From Glandiceps talaboti (Eukaryota > Hemichordata > Enteropneusta > Spengelidae): a stretch of 44,000 nt of DNA. This document shows positions 22,542 through 31,090 of this stretch, piece after piece. The notes below the pieces were generated by a model. That model was not told the DNA's origin. It saw only the letters and a list, made by a program, of their open reading frames with translations, and ran no database searches. Each line of letters starts with the position of its first letter. Within the stretch, counting starts at the first letter, position 1. The translations under genes and the position numbers were made by a program. Location: positions 17,167,050 through 17,211,049 of the forward strand of contig NC_135559.1 of the NCBI RefSeq assembly GCF_964340395.1, in the 5' to 3' direction.

Positions 22542-22817
22542 CTAGTTCAGGGTGGGGCCAAAATCTTTTGAAGTGTCCGACATACTAGTGCAGAGTAGTA
22601 CAATCATGTGAGAGGAGGCCGGTGAGGGCGAAACGTCACGATGTATCTTACAGTCTAATATTGGGCATGCATTAGGATATTCATGTTTTTTATTCTCGCA
22701 AGAATGTTTTATGTTTTCATGTTTAATAAAATTATGCCTATGTTTAAAATGCTTGTGGCATTTTTCACATTTGAATTCAGGTGCTGACTCACCGCAAGTA
22801 TCACAGTTATTTCTCAT
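22542..22817 (-). CDS. C2H2 zinc-finger protein, small
   Basis: Ninety-one codons from ATG 22815-22817, preceded on the minus strand by an AT-rich TATATA stretch. Residues 1-10 carry CDTC; residues 15-38 form a canonical finger, FKCEKCHKHFKHRHNFIKH then ENIKH (C-x2-C-x12-H-x4-H); a third Cys/His cluster follows (about residues 51-59). The C-terminal third changes composition and may be read into flanking DNA. Small C2H2 proteins occur in many Polintons, but the role here is unknown. Confidence 0.5.
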   Translation of the reverse strand: MRNNCDTCGESAPEFKCEKCHKHFKHRHNFIKHENIKHSCENKKHEYPNACPILDCKIHRDVSPSPASSHMIVLLCTSMSDTSKDFGPTLN

Positions 22818-22909
22818 AGTATATATTTATAATAATATATTTTGAAATATTTATTTAAATGATTGTCTTAATTCAAAAATAACTTAAATATTTAGTATTA
22901 ATATACGCA

Positions 22910-23071
22910 ATGAATAAATCATTAAGCTTATCTCTCAATGATCTTAGGAATTTTAAATCCATGAAACCAATCAAAGGTGTTATATATTACTTAGAATATG
23001 GAAATAATACGTTTAAACTAAAACCTATACCACCTCCAAAACCTATAATAACAAGAAATTGCAATAATTGA
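22910..23071 (+). CDS. small ORF, 53 codons, unknown
   Basis: Starts at ATG 22910 and stops at TGA 23069-23071. It begins MNKSLSLSLNDLRNFKSM and later has a YYLEYGNNTFKLK strand and a Pro-rich KPIPPPKPI tail. It is the first of a run of plus-strand Polinton genes separated by short AT-rich gaps. The intact frame and typical codon use favour a real gene; the function is unknown. Confidence 0.45.
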   Translation: MNKSLSLSLNDLRNFKSMKPIKGVIYYLEYGNNTFKLKPIPPPKPIITRNCNN

Positions 23072-23124
23072 ATTAGATCATAAATAAAATAGTTTCAAAA
23101 AATAAAGTAAAAATATTTTGTATT

Positions 23125-23145
23125 ATATATATATATATCAGTGTA
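23125..23145 (+). promoter_or_regulatory. TATA-like promoter of the 23176 gene
   Basis: An alternating TATATATATA run ends about 30 bases before the start at 23176 and only a few bases before the duplicated upstream ATG at 23147. Confidence 0.4.
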
Positions 23146-23197
23146 AATGAGTGATACAGAACAGACTCAGTGTAAATGAGTGATACAGAACAGACTC
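23140..23197 (+). repeat. 29-bp direct duplication of the start-codon region
   Basis: The stretch beginning AGTGTAAATGAGTGATACAG occurs twice, 29 bases apart. The first ATG (23147) is out of frame with the main ORF and stops after 10 codons; the second (23176) starts the long frame. Confidence 0.9.
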
Positions 23198-23571
23198 AAG
23201 CAGAGACTGTAACTATAAAAAATAAAACAAAAAATCAAGGTAGAGTTGCATTGGGTAAAAAATTAGCAATAATACCAGCTGAAACAAAAAAACGAAAAAA
23301 ATTAAAATCGATGGAGTTAAAAGAACAGATAGAGACAAAGGAGTCGATAGAGTCAATGGAACCAATAAAGGTGACAGAGTTTTCCCTACACTTTATTAAT
23401 ACTATGATTTTATTAACTCTTGGTTCACAAGTAATTGAGGTAGCTGGTTTATATTATAAAAGAGAGTGCATTTATGCACAGTTTTTGCAATCAGGCATAA
23501 ATGATAAAGAAACTAAACAATTAGCGACACCACGACCGGATAAAAATAAAGCTCTGTTTGAAATGGAATAA
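23176..23571 (+). CDS. Polinton-type small basic protein with C-terminal membrane segment
   Basis: 131 codons, intact. Residues 15-45 are basic and contain QGRVALGKKLA, similar to the NPGRVxxGKRLxEYN signature of small Polinton/adintovirus proteins, followed by a Lys/Glu-rich charged segment. Residues 70-95 (FINTMILLTLGSQVIEVAGL) form a likely membrane helix. The start at 23176 is chosen because the earlier ATG at 23147 is out of frame. It lies 30 bases upstream of the next gene. The role is probably structural or membrane-associated (inference). Confidence 0.6.
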   Translation: MSDTEQTQAETVTIKNKTKNQGRVALGKKLAIIPAETKKRKKLKSMELKEQIETKESIESMEPIKVTEFSLHFINTMILLTLGSQVIEVAGLYYKRECIYAQFLQSGINDKETKQLATPRPDKNKALFEME

Positions 23572-23574
23572 TTT

Positions 23575-23600
23575 TTTTTTTTATATATTATATATACACA
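23575..23600 (+). promoter_or_regulatory. TATA-like promoter of the 23601 gene
   Basis: TATATATTATATATACAC immediately precedes the ATG. Confidence 0.4.
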
Positions 23601-23840
23601 ATGACAGACTATACTAAACTGATCGTGAATGGTCTTTATGATGGTGCAGTTATATCTGCTTTAACAATAGCTAATAGTTTAATACTTGATAAAACTATAA
23701 AAATGGCTCCAGACAGTCCTAAAACAAGTGTTTCATTCAAGAAATTTGCTTATCTTGCAATAGCTATAAGTGGAGCAGTATTGGAGAAAGATATGTTAGA
23801 ACAAAGAAATATGTTACCAGTTGATCCTTATAAAGGATAA
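23601..23840 (+). CDS. small two-helix membrane protein of the Polinton
   Basis: 79 codons, intact. Hydrophobic stretches at about residues 15-27 (AVISALTIANSLI) and 48-60 (FAYLAIAISGAVLE) flank a short loop, and the tail is acidic then Pro-containing. Spacing and the TATATA leader match its neighbours. No family is assigned with certainty; position and size fit the small membrane proteins that accompany capsid genes in Polintons. Confidence 0.5.
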   Translation: MTDYTKLIVNGLYDGAVISALTIANSLILDKTIKMAPDSPKTSVSFKKFAYLAIAISGAVLEKDMLEQRNMLPVDPYKG

Positions 23841-23886
23841 ATAAAAAGAATAATTTATATATTTATATATATCTAATATATACATA
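23841..23886 (+). promoter_or_regulatory. TATA-like promoter of the 23887 gene
   Basis: TATATATTTATATATATC, then TATATACATA directly before the ATG. Confidence 0.4.
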
Positions 23887-24298
23887 ATGGGTGCGGCAAT
23901 TGCGATGATGATTGGTGGTGCAGTTTTAAATCAGCTACCTTTGTTGGAGCTGGTTATTTAGGTAAGACACTTTCAGGTGATTCAAAACAAGAACATGAAA
24001 AAGAATTGAAGAGACATGATTTAGCTTTGGAAAATTTCAATAAAAATCGTGAAGTATGGCTAGAACACAGACAAAAAGTAATGGATGTTATAGCGAAACA
24101 AAAAAATTTAGATGTCCATGTGAGACAAAATCTGGTTCTGACTGATCAAAATTAGAATTTATATCAAGAATATCATCCTCAAACTGAACATTTCAAAAAT
24201 GAACCCCACAATTTAGCGAGTATTATCGATCATCGGAAAATATGAAATTATATCAATATATTTATTTGGCTGGTGGTGGAATATTATTAGTTTATTGA
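23887..24298 (+). pseudogene. conserved Polinton protein: Gly-rich N-terminus, coiled middle, C-terminal helix (frameshifted)
   Basis: The N-terminal MGAAIAMMIGGAVLN resembles a membrane-targeting Gly-rich segment. After a frameshift near 23930 the frame reads VGAGYLGKTLSG, then a charged coil (KRHDLALENFNKNREVW, VMDVIAKQKNL). An in-frame TAG at about 24153 follows, then LYQEYHPQTE, a second frameshift near 24220, then EYYRSSENMKLYQYI and a hydrophobic GGGILLVY end at 24298. This order (GGA...LAKYLSG, RHDxALExY, DxxLYNxxHP, SDYYxPS, GGG) is a recurrent Polinton gene of unknown function. Two shifts and one stop make it dead. Confidence 0.65.
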
Positions 24299-24328
24299 AC
24301 AAAACAATATATTTAAATTTCAAATAGA

Positions 24329-24726
24329 ATGAAAGTTTGTAAATTATGTAAACAGAAAGGTGTAGCCCGTGATTGTACTAACATTTGCGGTACACTGTTT
24401 GGAAAATCCCATTGCTCATATTGTTGTAATTTAATGACAAAAATGAACTGGTATCATGTTATTCATTGTAATATATGTAGACGATTCCATATACCTCGGA
24501 CGATATTTGTAAAAACATTTGTGGTAACACCTATGGAAGATTTCACTGTTTTAACTGCTGTACTATTAATAAACCACTAATTAAAAGCTTTCATGATCAA
24601 GTGAAAAGTAAAAATATTTATGATCCTAAAAATTATATCAAAATAGTTTTAAGAGGTATAATCTTAATTACTATCTTTTATCAATTGCTACTAGAATATT
24701 TTTATCACTTATGGAAGTTCACATAG
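24329..24726 (+). pseudogene. Cys-rich protein with repeated CxNICG...HCxxCC motif and C-terminal membrane helix (frameshifted)
   Basis: The ATG at 24329 opens a frame rich in Cys: CKLCKQ, then DCTNICGTLFGKSHCSYCC, then HCNICRRFH. Near 24500 the frame shifts; the next frame reads CKNICGNTYGRFHCFNCC, a second copy of the same motif, then a basic linker and a hydrophobic segment (YIKIVLRGIILITIFYQLL) ending at TAG 24724-24726. The repeat of the motif across the shift shows that both frames belong to one gene. Likely a zinc-binding membrane-anchored protein; the family is unknown. Confidence 0.5.
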
Positions 24727-24743
24727 AGCCAACATGATATCGA

Positions 24744-24956
24744 TCACTTAACTTTGGTGTGATCATAAAAGTAATTCGATTATACTTAGGAAAATATGAG
24801 GAAGCAGCTAAAATATCAGAGTTGAAAACGAAGGCATTTTCACAGAATCAAATTCTTAGACAATTTTGGGATAAATTGAATGCAAAATATCCAGAGATAA
24901 GCTTTAGTTGGTGGCGTTTACGTTGGCGTCAAATATTTTTAAAAATAAAACAGTAA
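24744..24956 (+). CDS. short ORF, about 65-70 codons, unknown
   Basis: Open from about 24744 to the stop at 24954-24956 with no ATG at its beginning (the nearest upstream ATG, 24734, is in another frame). It reads YLGKYEEAAKISELKTKAF, then a Trp/Arg-rich end. It could be the last part of a gene whose start is broken. Confidence 0.3.
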   Translation, partial: SLNFGVIIKVIRLYLGKYEEAAKISELKTKAFSQNQILRQFWDKLNAKYPEISFSWWRLRWRQIFLKIKQ

Positions 24957-25726
24957 AAAATAGCAAAAAAAAACCAGTGACTTTTGTACCCACTTAGCAT
25001 TTTTTTTGGTGTCAATTAAATCACAATTTACTCTCGTACAATTTATATGGATTTACTACTTTGTTACTTGTCTGTGTAACCTTATTTTAACTTAAGTTTA
25101 TTTATTGAGATTGAGACTTTTGTGTACACATAAATTTTATATTTGACTGTCTGTACAACAGTGGCCAAGCACTGGTTTTTGTGGGATTTAAACCACTTAA
25201 CATTCCAGTCGATACTCACATGAGTACCCTTACCCGTCCTAAGCTAACAGTTTCTGGAGCAGGCAATGTAATTTTTTCATGGTCCTCGCTGCAGCCTGGC
25301 TTAGGTTGTTACTCACATGAGCACCCTTACTGTCATCAGCTAACAGTTTCTGGAGCCATGGCAGCGCTATGCAAAGCGCGCAATTTATATAAAATTTTAC
25401 TTTATATATATATATATTAATATTAAAAATAAAACTCTATCTACGGTTTTTGCCAACAATACATTTTTATTACAAAAGTACCTTTATTAATGGTTAATGT
25501 TGATGAAACCAATGTACAAACATACAGTTATTTATCAATTAATAATTACACAACTAAAACCACAAAAAAATCACTAATTTTTTTGTTATTCTCAATAATT
25601 TGTTTTTTTCTTACCAAACAGCAACCGAACAGCATGCTGGGTCTATTGTTATGTAAAAGTTAGGTTAGGTGTTTGGCGAGAAAAAATCAAAGAGTCATAT
25701 CCACCACTTATCAAAATAAACGAACG
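24957..25726. repeat. non-coding with a ~100-bp direct repeat
   Basis: Two related segments, 25211-25262 and 25311-25358, share CTCACATGAG, ACCCTTAC and AGCTAACAGTTTCTGGAGC. A TATATATATATA run lies at 25400-25415. No gene is seen. Confidence 0.6.
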
Positions 25727-25935
25727 TGTGTGAACTTTGGAACTCTATTGTTATGACAGACAATGTACACAATAAACTGAACGCATGTGAACTCACTACC
25801 TCTATTGTTATGACAGACAATGTACACAATAAACTGAACGTATTTGAACTCACTACCTCTATTGTTATAACAGACGGTGTACACAATAAACGAATGTGTG
25901 TGAACTTTGGAACTCTATTGTGTATATTAAACCCT
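25727..25935. repeat. 57-bp tandem repeat, about 3.5 copies
   Basis: Copies share CTCTATTGTTATGACAGAC and TGTACACAATAAAC, spaced 57, 57 and 56 bases. Open frames on both strands are carried by the repeat (57 is a multiple of three) and are not evidence for a protein. Confidence 0.9.
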
Positions 25936-27329
25936 TTATTTAAAGTAAAAATAGTTAATTTATGGGTATGTCGTTCTAGTAGTTCAAAAATCCTCTTGTT
26001 TTGTTTGCTCAAATTTTAATATAGATTAAACTCTTTATCTAAAGTAAAAATGGTGAAAAAGGGGGGTTGTCGTTTGGGTGATCGTCGTTTGGGTGATCCT
26101 ATAGCCCTATGTTTTATACTACTGTTGACAAGCTTCAAGTTCAACATTGTTTTGTCAGATGTCAGTGAAGATACACAAGATAGTCATTCAGTATATGTAG
26201 ATTCTGTTTATGTTGTAAGATCATCATTACTACTTTGAAAAAAAATCACAGTAGTCATGGTATCATACATACTAGGGACACATATACCATAGTGGTCAAA
26301 ACACTGACAATAGTGGTAAGCACTTATTGAAATAAATCTTTAAAGATAGAGGAAATACTTCAGCATCAACATATATTAATTATTATTGTCAAAGATAAAG
26401 AAAGATCAGTGATGAAGCTGATATGTGATTTATATTTCATGTATACAAATTTAGTAGGTAAAGCTACAATGTAGTAAAATGGCATGTCCTGTCTACAAAA
26501 AGGATAGACTGAGCAGTTCAAACCATCTATGATGGCTCTCACATTTTGTTCTTAATGGTTTTGTAATTGATAGATCGTGTCACTGTCCTGTACAATGGTG
26601 TAATGTTGTGGTTCAGTTGTCTGTTTGTTACTGTTACTAGTATATTCACCAATCGTCTTATCTAACCTAGAGTTAGCTGTGACTGCAAGTGCAGGTTGTA
26701 CTTTGACTGTACCCATGCAAAATTTGAAGTGTCACGAGGAGAAGAGTGAAAGTACAAGCTAATCACATGTATATTATTAAATCACTTCTTACCCTCCCAA
26801 TCAACCCAGCCTTTATCACAAGTCAATATGCTGTGAGTCATTGGTAGAGCTGAGCAACAATGCATTTGTCCAGTTAAAGCTGCTGAAGTCGATTTTCAGC
26901 ATATGTCAGAGATGTTTAAGATTTCACACTATGGAGAATAGGCAACTTAGCTTGTTAAGGCAAAAATAAATAATGAAAGTGAAGTTATATGTAACTTAAA
27001 TCTAAAGGCCAGGTGAGTAATCTTTTAGTCAAATTACACCAATAAAAGTTAGCAACTTCTTGATAAAAGTTTTACAGTTACATTTACATATTTGTGGGGG
27101 TAAATAATAGAAAATTACATATTTTCCTCAGACATCCACCACCAATGAATTCATGAAAATGAAAAAAAACCTGTTTATGATACAAATGTGAGCTGTGCAA
27201 GTTTGAATTTAACTTCCAGTTGTTACATCATAATCAAGATAAACTCCTGATCATAAAATAGAATTTGCAGTGATAACACAATATTTGCATGGTTGGTTTA
27301 TTCTCATATGATATTGTATTTACCATCTA
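25936..27329. other. non-coding, no gene seen
   Basis: AT-rich sequence within the inverted-repeat element but without recognisable element genes. Confidence 0.5.
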
Positions 27330-27560
27330 TCTATCTAATAAATTTATATAACGCCAAATATCCAAAGAAAACAATGTTCAGTGGCGCTTAGAGTTAGAAA
27401 GGAGATAAAAAAGCTCTCTGAAATATGTGGCTTGAAAATGTTAACATTTGGAGAGGTTTTAAAGTCCAGGGGTAGAGGGTTCCAAAGTTCAGGATCTGCT
27501 GAGGGGAAGGAACGGCGACCATAGGAAACCAGATTCCATTTGGGTGTATGCAGAAGGCAT
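27330..27560. repeat. dispersed repeat fragment
   Basis: TTTATATAACGCC, AGTGGCGCTTAGAG and a following AGAGGTTTTAAAGTCCAGG block look like a degraded retroposon, a distant relative of 7081-7250. Confidence 0.35.
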
Positions 27561-29039
27561 TTATCTGATGAACAAAGAGTGCGTAATGAAAAACGAGGTG
27601 TAAATAAGTTCTGTATTGTATTTAAAAATAGATTTGTTTTTAAAAATAGATTTTCTTGTTTTTATTTATCCAGTGAACATTTCTTGAGAAATTTAGCTCT
27701 TTTTTATTTACAGCAATTACTATATATTGATATATATTATATAATTATCATGGTGGATTTTCATTTTTATTTGAAATTGTTTCTTTTTTCTAATTTGAAG
27801 TTGTACATTGTATATTTACGAACAACACATTACAGTCAATCAAAACACTAATCAAATTTTACCTTCTCTGTCATGATGAGGATTTTAATACTTTTTTTAT
27901 ATACAGGTACATGTATGTGTTCTCTAAAATACAAATCAGAACAATCCACTGATTACAAATTTGTTAGGACATCTTAAAAAAATATTAAATTCTCTTTTTT
28001 GACAGTTTTGTGGCTAGATTATCTATGACACACAAACAACTTCATTAGAATTTGAAGATTTGTGGTTACCATGGCAATAAAATTGGTGATATTTAAAAAT
28101 AGATCGTCATTTAAAAAAATTAAAAGATTGATAATAGATGGAGTGTTGTGCAAAACATTATGACACAAGGACTAATTCATTAGATTTTGGTGATAAAATA
28201 ATGAATGGTTACCATGTTCAGCTATACATTGCCAACTCATTGCATTTCCCTGATATGTGTCCATGGCAACAAAACTATCAGTGAAATTTACAAATATAAA
28301 CATTAGTGTCACCTATAATATAAATAATGGGTTTAGATTGAACTTTTCTTTAGTCACTGTGTCATATACAGTCTTTCCACCAATATTTTGTCAAAATCCC
28401 GCCATAACATTTGTTCAATATCTTGTCAAATATGTAATCCATAGATTATCCATAATCCCTGATTTTGGCCTCTACATCTATACTCACTATCAGCAAGACT
28501 AAAATATAAATATCTTTTATAGAGAAATTATTAAATAAATAGTTTATATAAATGTGTTAGAAATGTTTAAAATTAAAATTAATAAATCATATGTCAAGAA
28601 GTTGGATTTTCCATGAATGAGTTCAATATACGGCATTGCTATAGACAAAAGGTATTCTGGAAGCAACAGGTAAAGATTTTTTTTCAAATGGGTCAGAGGT
28701 GGGAGGGGGGATTTTATAATTGTGCATTTTATCCAATATAACAAAATAATTATTCTTTAAACCATTTTTGAATTTGTATATTTAATTAATCAATATTTTC
28801 ATGTTTATTTCATTAAAATGTGGCCTATTTTTACCACCACTTTTCACATTTTTACACTTCACACACTAATGAGGTAACGTCCTTAAATATTTATGGAGTA
28901 ATATACAATGAAAAAGTATCAACAACAAAATAGAAGAAGGATATCAAGCCTTCTAGTACTCAATTGTCACTGAAGAAAGCCAACCGTATTTCTAATTTTT
29001 GTTGTGAGGGCGCTTTTCACTGATGCCATATTGGATTCG
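27561..29039. other. non-coding, no gene seen
   Basis: AT-rich, with several oligo-T and oligo-A runs. The open frames are short and of low complexity. Confidence 0.5.
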
Positions 29040-29098
29040 TCAACAAGATTGTTTGTTGCTTATTTCCTCCTTAGTTGCCTTTGCTAAACACAGGTGAT
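29040..29098 (-). repeat. right terminal inverted repeat
   Basis: Inverse partner of 16875-16941; ends CACAGGTGAT next to the resumed array unit. Confidence 0.75.
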
Positions 29099-29241
29099 CT
29101 AGATAAACAGTGAAGATATTTCATTTATCATCAATGTCATGAATTGTATAAATAATATCTTTCTTCTTATCCTTCTTTCCTGTGAATTGTAATATCCTGT
29201 CTATCCATCCTTGTCTGGAAATGAACACAACTACTGTTTAG

Positions 29242-29244
29242 ATT
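29242..29244 (+). other. microexon candidate 17, triplet ATT
   Basis: Between CTGTTTAG and GTAAGTT at 29245. The acceptor is more pyrimidine-rich than elsewhere. Confidence 0.48.
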
Positions 29245-29299
29245 GTAAGTTATATTAAAGGAAAGATCATGTACTACTTTATTACTAGTTCTATCATAT

Positions 29300-29459
29300 A
29301 TATATATCATCAGGGGTTGTCTGATGATCGCACTATGCGTGAAACTCCGAATAACAACCAAGAAAGAGTTCCAAAACTACCAAAACTATTGCGCTCTGCC
29401 ACTGCGGTATAGAGCACTGTCTTAGCAGATTGATACTTACCAAGTTATATATATAAATG

Positions 29460-29495
<36 letters not shown>

Positions 29496-29535
29496 ATGTA
29501 TTATATATATATATATAGATTGATACTTACCAAGT

Positions 29536-29621
<86 letters not shown>
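29300..29621. repeat. insert with direct repeat and (TA)n microsatellites
   Basis: GATTGATACTTACCAAGTTA followed by TATATATAAAT occurs at about 29430 and 29518, each followed by long TA runs (29459-29515, 29548-29621). The part before it (29308-29427) is non-array sequence of unknown origin. Confidence 0.8.
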
Positions 29622-29624
<3 letters not shown>

Positions 29625-29677
29625 GTAATATCCTGTCTATCCATCCTTGTCTGGAAATGAACACAACTACTGTTTAG

Positions 29678-29680
29678 ATT
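29678..29680 (+). other. microexon candidate 18, triplet ATT
   Basis: Between CTGTTTAG and GTAAGTT at 29681. Confidence 0.48.
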
Positions 29681-29896
29681 GTAAGTTATAATAAAGGAAG
29701 GATTATTTGCTACTTTATTATTAGTTATATGCATTATTTATATTAAAGTTTATTTGGATATAAGTCCTTGTATATAAAATAGTCTTGGTAAATATCATAT
29801 ATTTCAAACTTATTCAAAAGAAATATATATACTGAAGTAAACAATTTGATTTAGCTATAGACTCGTTTCTCTTGAAACTAATTTCTGTTGAAGGAA

Positions 29897-30031
29897 AGAT
29901 ACTCACCTAAATATTCTTACAATAGGATTTGCTTGCAATTCCTGATGCTTTTCCAATAAAACTTTATTAAACCACCTCCTCCTACAAGTACTGCCCTCAA
30001 CGTTGGAAGACCAGTTGCGCTATGGAACACA
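29897..30031. repeat. DIRS inverted terminal repeat, arm at the 3' side
   Basis: Inverse of 38059-38193 with about 90% identity by eye; shared blocks include ACAATAGGATTTGCTTGCAA and CTTTTCCAATAAAACTTTAT. Confidence 0.92.
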
Positions 30032-30097
30032 ATCTTAGTCCAGAAACCCAACTAAACTGAGAAAGTGGGGAAGGAGGGAGGGTCTGTTAGGTGAGAA

Positions 30098-30173
30098 TCT
30101 TTCCTTCAACAGTAATTAGTTTCGGGAGAAACGACAATTCTGTTTCTGGCAAGATACTCACCTAAATATTCTT
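30098..30173. repeat. DIRS internal complementary region
   Basis: CTTTCCTTCAACAGTAATTA is the inverse of 29876-29896, and AAGATACTCACCTAAATATT repeats 29897-29916 directly. Such internal copies of the termini are characteristic of DIRS and serve in forming the circular intermediate (family knowledge). Confidence 0.75.
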
Positions 30174-30314
30174 ATATGAACAGCTGTGTCCTACCTTTCT
30201 TAAATGACTTAGGTCTGTCTAAATACCAGCGAAGTGCTCTCACTGGCCATTCTACTTTGTCTCTCCCAACAAAGTCGTCCAAAACCTGGTTCTTGGCCAG
30301 AAATCCTGGCACAG

Positions 30315-30401
<87 letters not shown>
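30315..30401. repeat. (TAA)n microsatellite, SINE tail
   Basis: About 29 perfect units; gives rise to spurious poly-Asn and poly-Tyr frames. Confidence 0.97.
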
Positions 30402-30665
30402 CTTTATTTATACTGGATAGTTCTTTAAGCATATAAACACTTGTGTCCCAAGAAGTCCAGTGAGGGCCATTCCTCATGGGTTCAGTGTTAATGCAGGGGG
30501 AAACCGAAGTACCCGGGGAAAACCTGCGTTGTTCGGTAGAGTCAAACTGAACAACACTCTTCGTACTTACAGCGTGGTAAATTTAATCGAACCCTGAATG
30601 GGGTTCGAACCCCGACTGCAGTGGTAAGAGGCAAGTGGTTTAACCACTCAGCCATCGACAACCCC
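30315..30665 (-). mobile_element. tRNA-derived SINE with (TTA)n tail
   Basis: On the minus strand the 5' end (30665) is tRNA-like with an A box TGGCTGAGTGG (30644-30654) and a B box GGTTCGAACCC (30602-30612). A body follows with CCCCGGGTACTTCGG (about 30510-30525), a motif shared by several SINE central domains, then AATAAAGA and a 29-copy (TTA)n tail. It interrupts the DIRS recombinase frame. Confidence 0.85.
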
Positions 30666-31090
30666 TTCATTACTGCTGCTGTCCGAGAGAGATTAAAATG
30701 ACCCTCACTAATACAGAGGGCATGGATTGCACTACGCCTTCTCCCAGATGCCAAGGCAACAAGAAAAGCTGTTTTGAGAGTAAGTGCTTTCAGTGACACA
30801 GAACCAATGGGCTCGAAAGGGGGTTCCTGTAACACTCGTAAAACCAGTGGCAGACTCCACTGTGGAACTGTTTGTTTAGAGGAGGACGCTTAAGAAGGAA
30901 GTGGCGAATCATGTTGGAGAGGATTTTGTCCTGTCCAAAATCGTCTCCTCCATCACTTTTTATTGTGACTGCAATGGCTGACCGATATACTTTAATAGTA
31001 TTGGGAGAGTACTCTTTTGTGACAAAATGAAAAAGAAGGAAGTCTGCTAACTGCCTGTTAGTGACTTTGACAGGACTAATTTGTTTTCTG

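Larger units (their letters stand above)
16875..29098. mobile_element. 12.2-kb Polinton/Maverick-type element with degenerate terminal inverted repeats
   Basis: The array unit is split between GTGTAT (ends 16874) and CTAGAT (starts 29099). The inserted DNA begins ATCACCTGTGTTT and ends AAACACAGGTGAT, and the inverted similarity continues inward for about 60 bases. Inside, 17.2-25.0 kb carries a protein-primed DNA polymerase B and several small Polinton-type genes; 25.0-29.0 kb carries none that can be recognised. I see no integrase, packaging ATPase, protease or full capsid gene, so the element is internally deleted and dead. A clear target-site duplication is not visible (at most AT). The right third may include later insertions. 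Confidence 0.72.
29099..29860 (+). repeat. tandem array block D (2 cores) with AT-repeat insert
   Basis: Resumes with CTAGATAAACAG and carries cores at 29242 and 29678. The acceptor has the variant form CTGTTTAG in both, and the stretch 29186-29252 is repeated almost exactly at 29622-29690, so one unit is a local copy of the other. A non-array insert and (TA)n runs fill 29300-29620. Confidence 0.88.
30172..31090 (-). pseudogene. DIRS tyrosine recombinase, interrupted by a SINE and C-terminally short
   Basis: Reading leftward from about 31080: a core-binding part (VTNRQLADFLLFHFV, SPNTIKVYRSAIAV near 31010), then SLKALTLKTAFLVALASGRR near 30760 (the catalytic Arg region) and ISEGHFNLS. The SINE then interrupts, and the remainder (VEWPVRALRWYLDR) ends at about 30172. 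The distal His and Tyr catalytic motifs are not seen, so the enzyme is truncated as well as split. In DIRS this enzyme integrates the circular DNA copy. Confidence 0.75.

Noticed and set aside
25695-26019. About 100-codon frames on both strands
   Set aside because: The 57-bp tandem repeat is a multiple of three and keeps frames open on both strands without selection.
29501-29734. Ile/Tyr-repeat frame on the minus strand
   Set aside because: Produced by the (TA)n run joined to array sequence.
30172-30477. Poly-Tyr and poly-Asn frames
   Set aside because: Produced by the (TAA)n tail of the SINE. Only the C-terminal part, VEWPVRALRWYLDR onward, is real DIRS recombinase sequence and is annotated separately.
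30602-30665. Functional tRNA gene on the minus strand
   Set aside because: A and B boxes are present, but the cloverleaf is not complete and the sequence continues into a SINE body and TTA tail.
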